From Lachnospiraceae bacterium UBA7598 (GTDB lineage Bacteria > Bacillota > Clostridia > Lachnospirales > Lachnospiraceae): a stretch of 6,895 nt of DNA. The translations under genes and the position numbers were made by a program. The stretch spans positions 1 to 6,895 of the forward strand of contig DLQV01000175.1 in the NCBI GenBank assembly GCA_002474415.1, given 5' to 3'. A model generated the notes under the pieces. The model had not been told where the DNA came from. It saw only the letters and a list, made by a program, of their open reading frames with translations, and ran no database searches. Positions 1-5,046 of this stretch are shown here, one piece after another. The stretch's first letter is position 1; the number at the start of each line of letters is the position of its first letter.

Positions 1-520
1 GTTTTACGTGTCCAATACCAATTGACACAGCACTCTCTGCAAGCATATTTCGTCTATGCCCCTGTCCTTCACAAGATTCATTATCTTCTCTCCAAGCAAT
101 AAAAGCTTTTCGTGCATTCTCCCGATAACCTGCTGCAATATTTTCACCACCTGGACTAATTGTTGATGGATATGCCGCAAAACAACCTGTTCCATTCGGT
201 CTGGTATGTGAAAAATAAACTGCTATCTCGGCTGCCCGCTTCATTGCCACTTTTTCTAATTCATAATCATATTGAAGAGGGTGCAATCCCGAATAATAAA
301 CTTTATTTCCCGCTTCATCATATGCCCATGCATCAGTTGAACTTGTTCGAAATTCATTAATGTCATCAAGCATAGTCCTCGCTTCACTTTGCCCATAGGT
401 TACTGCTATTGTAGCAATTGTTTGTTGTTCCTCTATTGCTTCTGCCAAAATTGGGTTATTTATTGTAACTCCCAAAAACAGACAGACAGTCAATAGCCAT
501 GTCATTACTTTTTTTACCAT
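1..520 (-). CDS. Secreted CAP (SCP/PR-1-like) domain protein, C-terminus cut off by window edge
   Basis: The reading frame is open from ATG at 520 to the window edge with no stop (173 codons visible), so the gene continues beyond position 1. AGGAG lies about 6 nt upstream of the ATG. Residues 1-26 form a signal peptide (Lys-rich start, hydrophobic 8-25, cleavage probably after ILA or AEA), so the protein is exported. From about residue 45 it matches the CAP superfamily: RAAEIA (95-100), SHTRPNG (104-110), GGENIAAGY (124-132) and GHRRNML (154-160). The four residues that usually line the CAP cavity are present as Glu98, His105, Glu126 and His155. Cys113 and Cys150 could form a disulfide. Bacterial CAP proteins are secreted or wall-associated and mostly of unknown biochemical role. 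It is the last visible gene of a four-gene surface cluster, 139 bp after its neighbour. The domain call is firm; the function is unknown. Confidence 0.9.
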   Translation of the reverse strand, partial: MVKKVMTWLLTVCLFLGVTINNPILAEAIEEQQTIATIAVTYGQSEARTMLDDINEFRTSSTDAWAYDEAGNKVYYSGLHPLQYDYELEKVAMKRAAEIAVYFSHTRPNGTGCFAAYPSTISPGGENIAAGYRENARKAFIAWREDNESCEGQGHRRNMLAESAVSIGIGHVK

Positions 521-659
521 GTTTTTCTCCTCGCTTAATTTAACGGTAAACTAAAAGCCTCATACTTATATTTCTCGCATAACTGCGATTTTTGCAATGG
601 CAATTGCGATTAGATTTATTATTTCTTATTCAACATTCAGCCATGTCTGCGTGGATAAT
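521..659. other. Intergenic spacer upstream of the CAP gene
   Basis: This AT-rich gap separates the two-helix membrane protein gene from the CAP gene. It holds the CAP ribosome binding site near its left end and a short TCGCA/TGCGA stem (575-588). I see no long U-tract terminator on the minus strand and no near-consensus promoter, so either read-through from the upstream gene or a weak local promoter is possible. Confidence 0.4.
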
Positions 660-1400
660 TTATCTTAATCCCCTAATTGCATCTGTATTTCGATTAATAG
701 CTGCAGTCTGATCGTTCATGGCATTTTGCATACTTGCCGTTTGATTATTGATTGCTCCAAGAGTTGCTCCCTGCATGGCAATACTGCCAATCGTAAGTAA
801 ATTATTCAGCTTCTGCTGCTTGATTGCCTGCTTCTGGTTATCCTCAACTCTTCTTTGATGCAATGTTGTTTCATACAAATTGACAGCTTCCTTTAAATTA
901 TCCGCACGGTAATTTTTTACTGCATCGTAGAAAAACTCTGCTGCATCCAGACAACAATAATTTTCCGGATACCAAGATGCCAGCCGCTCCTGATAAACAA
1001 TCTGCAGTTTCTGCAGTTCTTTCAAAGCACTCTGTTCCTGTATCTGTGCAGCTTCATTTCCTTCCGTTGCCATTTTATTATAATTATCAACAGCGCGATT
1101 TCTTAAAATATTGATGACTTTAAAAAATGCGAATACAATGGCTATGCAAAATATCATTGCAAATAACATCATACTTCTCATTTCCACTTCATCATATTGA
1201 AAGCTTACTATAACTCCCGTAAGTCCAAACAGAACTGTCATTACAATACATGCCTTTGCAATTATTGTCATTTTTTTGTTTTTTTTCAATTGTTTATACT
1301 GGCTCCTCGCCTCGTTCAATCTCTGCTGAACATTTGACAACTGCCCCAAAATTGAAACTGCATCTTTTAAATTTGCCAGCAATTCTTCTTTTGTTTCCAC
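660..1400 (-). CDS. Two-helix membrane protein with coiled-coil termini, function unknown
   Basis: A 246-residue protein. The start is GTG at 1400, chosen because GGAGGG lies 8 nt upstream and no better start follows. Residues 1-42 are charged and heptad-like, probably a coiled coil. Two hydrophobic helices follow at about 44-67 and 75-97, joined by a short acidic loop, so both ends should face the same side of the membrane, probably the cytoplasm. Residues 103-140 are again helical and Glu/Gln-rich. A block around 144-185 (WYPENY, then NLKEAVNLYE) resembles, from memory, a conserved patch in uncharacterised Firmicutes membrane proteins. The tail (about 198-246) is rich in Asn, Gln, Ala and Met, with repeated NNQTA/NDQTA/NRNTD-like units. 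No enzymatic motif is visible. It lies 97 bp after the PPC/Fn3 gene, with a terminator-like hairpin between them. The gene is real; the function is not recognised. Confidence 0.8.
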   Translation of the reverse strand: METKEELLANLKDAVSILGQLSNVQQRLNEARSQYKQLKKNKKMTIIAKACIVMTVLFGLTGVIVSFQYDEVEMRSMMLFAMIFCIAIVFAFFKVINILRNRAVDNYNKMATEGNEAAQIQEQSALKELQKLQIVYQERLASWYPENYCCLDAAEFFYDAVKNYRADNLKEAVNLYETTLHQRRVEDNQKQAIKQQKLNNLLTIGSIAMQGATLGAINNQTASMQNAMNDQTAAINRNTDAIRGLR

Positions 1401-1438
1401 AAGATATTCCCTCCATTATTTATTTCTTTTCTGTATGC

Positions 1439-1482
1439 AAAAACCCTTGTGTTCAACACATACCTGTGACTGAACCAAGGGT
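1439..1482 (-). terminator. Intrinsic terminator or attenuator after the PPC/Fn3 gene
   Basis: Read on the minus strand, ACCCTTGGTTCA pairs with TGAACACAAGGGT. This gives a 12-bp stem with one bulged A and a 15-nt loop, followed by a short run of five Ts. It begins 16 nt after the stop codon at 1498. A nested 13-bp palindrome (1448-1460, TGTGTT-C-AACACA) uses part of the 3' arm and could form a small competing hairpin. The short T tract suggests incomplete termination. Confidence 0.55.
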
Positions 1483-1497
1483 ATTGCGAAAATTGGA

Positions 1498-2589
1498 TTA
1501 TTTTATTTTTACAACTTTTACTTTGCTCCACTTACTGTATTTTGTCGTTCCCTGTACATTGGCATATGCACGCATTCTGACATAATACTTCTTTCCATGC
1601 GAAAGTCCTGAATAAGCAGCATAAGTATCATTTTCCGATTTTGTATCTTTTTTCACACCGGACTTGAATTTTGAAGACTTGCAGTACTGGATCTGGTATC
1701 CATCGGCATCACTGATCTTATTCCATGAAAACTGCATTCCACCATAATAATCAGCTTTCAGATTTTTGATTGCCGGAGCTTTCAGGGAAAGTGCAATAAA
1801 ATCCATATTGAAATTGTAAGAACCTACTCCACCATCATTGCTGTCTGCTTTTGTGACTGCAAGATAATAACTGCCTGCGGTGAGTTTTATTTCCTGTGTA
1901 CCTTTCTGGTTACTGTAAACTACATCGGATGCAGCCATATTTGTACTGCTGTCATAAATAGCATATTTAAGTCTGCCATTTGTTGCATTGGTAATATTAA
2001 AATTCACTTTTCCTGCAGATGGGGTGGAAAATTTATAGTAATCAATATCATCATTGCTTGCCAGTACACCTTTGTATTTCTTTTTCAATTCAATAGGAAA
2101 TGCACCAGACAAGGTATCGTTGTTGTTGTCCTGCGTTTCAACAAAAGATTCCCCTAAACTATTGACCGTTGTTGTAAAGGAAACCTTATCACCTGCTTGC
2201 AGTTTTAAATAATAATTTCCACCTGTCACAAATATACTGTCTGAAAAAGTCTCATACTCTTTTATTTGTACGATTTCTGTCTTATTTTCATCATATACTG
2301 AAATATACTTTGCCCAATTTCCCTCAAATTTTCCTCTGACAATCAGTTCCGAAGCATCTGATACCGAAAACTTGTAATATCTGACATTATCATCACTCGA
2401 CATATCCTCCGCAATAGAAGTATCAAACGGCAATTCTCTTGCTGATGCAAATGATGTATTTGTCGCTGCTGGCAGTAATGATTCCTTGTCTGCCGCATAC
2501 AAAACCTGCCCCGGAGCTGCGGTTCCGGCTACAACTGCAAGTGCAAGTACCCCTGCCAAAAGTTTCTTTTTCATAGTGTGTGTTTTCAT
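1498..2589 (-). CDS. Secreted protein with two PPC-like domains and a fibronectin type III domain
   Basis: A 363-residue protein. Residues 1-33 are a signal peptide (Lys-rich start, Ala/Val-rich core, cleavage near YAA-D). The ATG at 2589 is preferred over Met6 because AGAAGGA lies about 8 nt before it, while Met6 has no such site. Residues 45-142 and 153-264 are two beta-rich repeats of the PPC (bacterial pre-peptidase C-terminal) type. Their signatures are VRYYKF (69-74) with NYYLKL (125-130), and IDYYKFS (182-188) with GSYYLAV (239-245). Residues 269-363 are a fibronectin type III domain (APAIKNLKA, FSWNKI, GYQIQY, YYVRMRAY). PPC domains usually sit beside secreted peptidases, but no catalytic domain is present here, so a binding or adhesion role is likely. 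There is no LPXTG motif or membrane anchor at the C-terminus. It lies 68 bp after the lipoprotein gene and is probably cotranscribed with it. Domain calls are fairly firm; the ligand is unknown. Confidence 0.87.
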   Translation of the reverse strand: MKTHTMKKKLLAGVLALAVVAGTAAPGQVLYAADKESLLPAATNTSFASARELPFDTSIAEDMSSDDNVRYYKFSVSDASELIVRGKFEGNWAKYISVYDENKTEIVQIKEYETFSDSIFVTGGNYYLKLQAGDKVSFTTTVNSLGESFVETQDNNNDTLSGAFPIELKKKYKGVLASNDDIDYYKFSTPSAGKVNFNITNATNGRLKYAIYDSSTNMAASDVVYSNQKGTQEIKLTAGSYYLAVTKADSNDGGVGSYNFNMDFIALSLKAPAIKNLKADYYGGMQFSWNKISDADGYQIQYCKSSKFKSGVKKDTKSENDTYAAYSGLSHGKKYYVRMRAYANVQGTTKYSKWSKVKVVKIK

Positions 2590-2657
2590 AATCTATTCCT
2601 TCTTTCTATTGATTTTTCTATGATATTTTCCAGAATATCCTGATGCTAAAAATAATC

Positions 2658-3839
2658 TTAATTGTACCGGGCATTTACTTCATCTCTGTACAATGCATCC
2701 AGATCATCATCTGTCGGGTCAAGGAGAACCGTTTCATTTTCTGTATCTGCTGTATCCAGTGTTATCGATGCCGTTGTACAAAAAATTTTTCCGCTTGATA
2801 ATGGCATGCAATTATAGGTTGTATCATAAATCTGTATATCCGCACCTTCTGCATTTCCAAATGTAAGCTCATCATATGACTCCCTTGGAATTTCATCTAT
2901 CCCCTCGTACAGAGTTGGATAGACAAGGGCTTCTTCCTGTACATAATTTCCCGTCTCATCAGTAGTTATGGCACATTTGCAGGTCAGATCAAAAAATGGA
3001 CCTTTCTCTCTCATATCATCTGCTAATTTTTTAATTTCTCCGACCGTTTTATTTGCATAAGCAATCGCATCATCCAGTAATTTTCCAGGGATTTTATAAC
3101 TTGGGCTTATTTCATTATACTCATCAAGCCAGGATGTTTCATCTTTAGGATAATCATCCCATTTACGAGCCCAGTTTAAATATGAACGAACGCATCCCTC
3201 TGCTGCCTGTTGAAGATTTTCTGGGGTCCCCATATCTGGCGAAAACTCAAGCTCTCCATCAGGATCTTGTACTACCGAATCATACGATATGCCTTGTAAC
3301 TCTTTATATGTCTTTCCTTTTGCCTCTGTAAGTACCTTATCAGCAATTTGTAAAAAAGAATATTCGGAGCCTGTATCATCATCAATACCATCTGTATTCC
3401 AAAATTTTGCAATTGCAGCATATCTGATTTTGAGTTCCATATCCTTTGCATAGTCTTCTTTATACTGCTCTTTTGCTTCATCGAGTTTGTCCCAGATATC
3501 CGCATTATCCATCTTGGAAAATTCGCCAAGCGTAAGGCCAAATTCATCTCCCGGAATAACGGTTAATTTTTCATTTTCAAAAAAATAAATATCTGACGGT
3601 GTTTCCGCTTTGTCCATATTGCTCATAACATAGCCGATCCATCTTCCGCTGCCGAGAGCTTCACTCAACACCTTCGGACCATCACTGTTATCAAATTCTT
3701 TTGGTGTTTCGTCCTTCTTTTCTGTCTTTGTTTTCGTGCTTTCTCCAGCATCCGTAGACGCAGTCATTTTACTTCCACAGCCTCCCAGCAATCCGACTAC
3801 TAATGCCATTGCTATCAATGCTACAAATCTTTTTTTCAC
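2658..3839 (-). CDS. Putative lipoprotein of unknown function
   Basis: A 393-residue protein. The start is GTG at 3839, with AAAGGA about 10 nt upstream. An ATG slightly further upstream is in the same frame but hits TAG after two codons, so GTG is the only sensible start. Residues 1-21 are a lipoprotein signal ending in the lipobox LLGGC, with Cys21 as the lipidation site, so the mature protein should be anchored to the outer face of the membrane. A Ser/Thr/Lys/Glu-rich spacer (about 24-55) leads to a mixed alpha/beta, strongly acidic body. Four further Cys lie in the C-terminal third, two of them as TCKC. I recognise no enzyme or substrate-binding family. It is the first gene of the four-gene envelope cluster and is divergent from the XRE regulator, across a spacer that probably holds the cluster's promoter. 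The lipoprotein call is firm; the function is unknown. Confidence 0.85.
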   Translation of the reverse strand: MKKRFVALIAMALVVGLLGGCGSKMTASTDAGESTKTKTEKKDETPKEFDNSDGPKVLSEALGSGRWIGYVMSNMDKAETPSDIYFFENEKLTVIPGDEFGLTLGEFSKMDNADIWDKLDEAKEQYKEDYAKDMELKIRYAAIAKFWNTDGIDDDTGSEYSFLQIADKVLTEAKGKTYKELQGISYDSVVQDPDGELEFSPDMGTPENLQQAAEGCVRSYLNWARKWDDYPKDETSWLDEYNEISPSYKIPGKLLDDAIAYANKTVGEIKKLADDMREKGPFFDLTCKCAITTDETGNYVQEEALVYPTLYEGIDEIPRESYDELTFGNAEGADIQIYDTTYNCMPLSSGKIFCTTASITLDTADTENETVLLDPTDDDLDALYRDEVNARYN

Positions 3840-3877
3840 TACCGTTCCATCCTTTCCATTTATCCCTTATTTTTTAA

Positions 3878-3904
3878 CTATATGCACATAATATAGCCTC
3901 TATA
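3878..3904. promoter_or_regulatory. Overlapping ATAG/CTAT palindromes, candidate operator
   Basis: CTATAT (3878-3883) and ATATAG (3891-3896) form one inverted repeat with a 7-bp gap. TATAG (3892-3896) and CTATA (3900-3904) form a second with a 3-bp gap. A third small palindrome, ATAG-C-CTAT, lies at 3925-3933. CATAATA..GCCT-like words recur as imperfect direct repeats starting at 3887 and 3921, 34 bp apart. Repeated dyads between divergent genes, one of them a helix-turn-helix regulator, suggest protein binding, but AT-rich DNA also makes such words by chance. Confidence 0.4.
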
Positions 3905-3908
3905 GTTT

Positions 3909-3937
3909 ATTACAGTTTAGCATAATAGCCTATACAA
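3909..3937 (-). promoter_or_regulatory. Candidate promoter of the surface-protein cluster
   Basis: On the minus strand, TTGTAT (3937-3932) and TGTAAT (3914-3909) are separated by 17 bp. This gives a good -10 match (5 of 6) but a weak -35 (3 of 6). A start site near 3902 would leave a leader of roughly 60 nt before the lipoprotein GTG. The -35 overlaps one arm of the 9-bp inverted repeat, so a bound regulator could block it. Placement is by eye only. Confidence 0.35.
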
Positions 3938-3963
3938 TTCAAGTATGATTAACGTGTATAGGC
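3928..3963. promoter_or_regulatory. Perfect 9-bp inverted repeat upstream of the XRE gene, candidate autoregulatory operator
   Basis: GCCTATACA (3928-3936) and TGTATAGGC (3955-3963) are exact reverse complements separated by 18 bp. The right arm ends directly before the ribosome binding site of the XRE gene (AGGTG, 3964-3968). The left arm overlaps both the candidate -35 of the divergent cluster and a possible -10 of the regulator (TACAAT, 3933-3938; its -35 is poor). If transcribed from further upstream, the repeat could also fold in mRNA and mask the ribosome binding site. Confidence 0.45.
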
Positions 3964-3973
3964 AGGTGAAGGT

Positions 3974-4330
3974 ATGAATTATTATGAAATCGGACAAAGA
4001 ATCCGCAAATTCCGTAAAGCTTACAATCTCTCACAGGAACAGCTTGCAGAGATGGTGCAAATCTCCACGACCCATATGAGCCATATCGAAACCGGCAACA
4101 CGAAACTGAGTCTTCCGGTCTTAGTAGATATCGCAGAGGCACTATCCGTACAGACCGATGAATTGTTATATGACAATCCTCCTTACAATAAAACCGGCAT
4201 GAAGCAGGAAATCAATGAATTACTCGATTCCTGTTCCACACGCGAAACACGGATTCTTCTGGATATTTTAAAATCTGTGAGAGTCTCTCTCTCAAAATAT
4301 GAACACGAAATGGAAAATTTGGAAAAATAG
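3974..4330 (+). CDS. XRE-family (Cro/C1-type) helix-turn-helix transcriptional regulator
   Basis: A 118-residue protein starting at ATG 3974, with AGGTG about 5 nt upstream. Residues 5-65 form a complete HTH_3 domain: IGQRIRKFRKAYNLSQEQLA (helices 1-2), STTHMSHIETG (31-41, recognition helix and turn), then LPVLVDIAEALSV and DELLY. The remaining 50 residues are charged and helical (NELLDSC, RILLDILKSV) and have no known ligand-binding or protease domain, so this tail probably mediates dimerisation. It should act in the cytoplasm as a DNA-binding repressor or activator. It is the only plus-strand gene here, divergent from the four-gene surface cluster, and its upstream spacer carries several dyads. 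Autoregulation and control of the cluster are therefore plausible but inferred. It ends 6 bp before the shared terminator. No toxin, phage integrase or other mobile-element partner is adjacent. Confidence 0.93.
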   Translation: MNYYEIGQRIRKFRKAYNLSQEQLAEMVQISTTHMSHIETGNTKLSLPVLVDIAEALSVQTDELLYDNPPYNKTGMKQEINELLDSCSTRETRILLDILKSVRVSLSKYEHEMENLEK

Positions 4331-4336
4331 ACACTC

Positions 4337-4375
4337 AAAAAAGGAATGTTCCACACACGGAAACATTCCTTTTTT
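4337..4375. terminator. Bidirectional intrinsic terminator between convergent genes
   Basis: The sequence runs AAAAAA, then GGAATGTT (4343-4350), a short GC-closed loop region, AACATTCC (4362-4369) and TTTTTT. The stem is at least 8 bp, extended by CC/GG with one bulge. The flanking A and T tracts make it work in both directions, ending the XRE transcript on the plus strand and the small membrane protein transcript on the minus strand. Confidence 0.93.
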
Positions 4376-4387
4376 CAATTATATTAT

Positions 4388-4540
4388 TTATTTTTCCAGC
4401 TTCGTCAATTCGTTATTGTCGGTATCCAATGTATGTTCATCTTCATTATGACTTGCCGGTCCGTTCTCGAACCACCATGCCACACCTGCGGCCAACACAA
4501 CAACTGCTACTACAACTACGATAATGACTTTTTCTAACAT
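4388..4540 (-). CDS. 50-residue single-pass membrane protein, function unknown
   Basis: This small gene has an ATG at 4540, a near-perfect AGGAGG about 9 nt upstream (4550-4555), 50 codons and TAA at 4388-4390, directly followed by the shared terminator. Residues 5-23 are a very hydrophobic Val/Ala-rich helix ending in AWW. The remaining tail (about 25-50) is hydrophilic, rich in Asp, Glu, Asn and His, and ends in LTKLEK. With only Lys4 before the helix, the topology is uncertain; an outside-facing acidic tail is one option. It lies 35 bp after the 140-residue gene and is probably cotranscribed with it. The strong ribosome binding site, the complete frame and the terminator placement all argue that it is a real gene. 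I do not recognise a family; small regulators or chaperones of membrane complexes look like this, but nothing here shows such a role. Confidence 0.75.
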   Translation of the reverse strand: MLEKVIIVVVVAVVVLAAGVAWWFENGPASHNEDEHTLDTDNNELTKLEK

Positions 4541-4556
4541 GAAATTTTCCTCCTGA

Positions 4557-4589
4557 ACTCTTTGAACATGGTTGCTTATTTCAAAGAGT
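4557..4589 (-). promoter_or_regulatory. Stem-loop spanning a stop codon, next to the small-protein ribosome binding site
   Basis: ACTCTTTGAA (4557-4566) and TTCAAAGAGT (4580-4589) form a perfect 10-bp stem with a 13-nt loop. The loop carries the TAA stop of the 140-residue gene (4576-4578). On the minus strand the stem ends 1 nt before the AGGAGG of the 50-residue gene. No T tract follows, so it is not a terminator. It could stabilise mRNA or couple translation of the two genes. Confidence 0.6.
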
Positions 4590-4998
4590 CAGAAGCTTTT
4601 TCCCCATCCTGCCAGTGTATGTATGCCATGATCCACGCATGGCTGCGCACAAATATGTTTTCGATACGGCAGGATGCCAGATAAATCCGGGTAGCATTTC
4701 CGGCAAATCCGCTTGCAAGTCCTGCCCACAAAATGATGTTGCGTTCTGCATTCAGCCGCGTGATCCGTGCACTGACGGTCAGACGCGCCTGTTCGGACTG
4801 TGTCAGTTCGGAACGTCCGAGGATATCAAGAAAGGAACCCTGCTGCCGCTCCATCGTATGTACCGCGAGATGATCCGGCTCCGCCTGCGTGATATCGTAC
4901 ATATTTTGCACGCCATAGCTCTGCTGCAAAGCAAAAAAGCATATGACAACCGCCAAAAAGATGCCTACACACCGCATCCGGCTCTTTTGTATCCGCAT
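4576..4998 (-). CDS. 140-residue membrane protein of unknown function
   Basis: The start is ATG at 4998, with AAAGGAGGG ending about 4 nt before it, a very strong site. A basic N-terminus (RIQKSRMR) precedes a hydrophobic helix at about 10-24, either an uncleaved signal-anchor or a poor signal peptide. A weaker hydrophobic stretch (about 88-108, IILWAGLASGFAG) may be a second membrane segment, with a polar region containing MERQQG and SELTQSEQ between the two. The C-terminus (HAWIMAYIHWQDGEK) is amphipathic. I recognise no family or catalytic motif. It lies 48 bp after the endoglucanase gene and 35 bp before the 50-residue membrane protein gene, all on the minus strand, so the two small proteins may work together or be expressed with the glucanase. 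An antisense frame on the plus strand is also long, but it lacks these start signals. Confidence 0.75.
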   Translation of the reverse strand: MRIQKSRMRCVGIFLAVVICFFALQQSYGVQNMYDITQAEPDHLAVHTMERQQGSFLDILGRSELTQSEQARLTVSARITRLNAERNIILWAGLASGFAGNATRIYLASCRIENIFVRSHAWIMAYIHWQDGEKASDSLK

Positions 4999-5013
4999 GA
5001 TTCCCTCCTTTCC

Positions 5014-5025
5014 CGGGCATGCCCG
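5014..5025 (-). promoter_or_regulatory. 12-bp GC palindrome just upstream of the 140-residue gene's ribosome binding site
   Basis: CGGGCATGCCCG is a perfect palindrome in the 48-bp spacer after the endoglucanase. As RNA it folds into a CGGG/CCCG stem with a 4-nt loop, ending 4 nt before AGGAGGG. It has no T tract, so it is not a good terminator. It could be an mRNA-end stabiliser or a DNA-binding dyad. Confidence 0.45.
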
Positions 5026-5046
5026 TGTTATGTAATCATTCCATCA

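Noticed and set aside
4..195. 63-codon minus-strand frame at the left edge
   Set aside because: It overlaps the CAP domain frame, which carries conserved motifs in this very region (SHTRPNG, GENIA, GHRRNML) and stays open to the edge.
575..593. TCGCA-TAAC-TGCGA hairpin followed by TTTTT on the plus strand
   Set aside because: The stem is only 5 bp and no plus-strand gene ends nearby, so there is nothing for it to terminate.
2622..2639. GATATT/AATATC inverted repeat between the lipoprotein and PPC/Fn3 genes
   Set aside because: A 6-bp AT-rich stem with no T tract on the minus strand. It is not a terminator and is easily expected by chance.
3272..3547. 91-codon minus-strand frame inside the lipoprotein gene
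   Set aside because: It is a second frame on the same strand within a longer gene with a clear lipoprotein signal. It has no ribosome binding site, and its Met/Ile/Arg-rich product has no domain.
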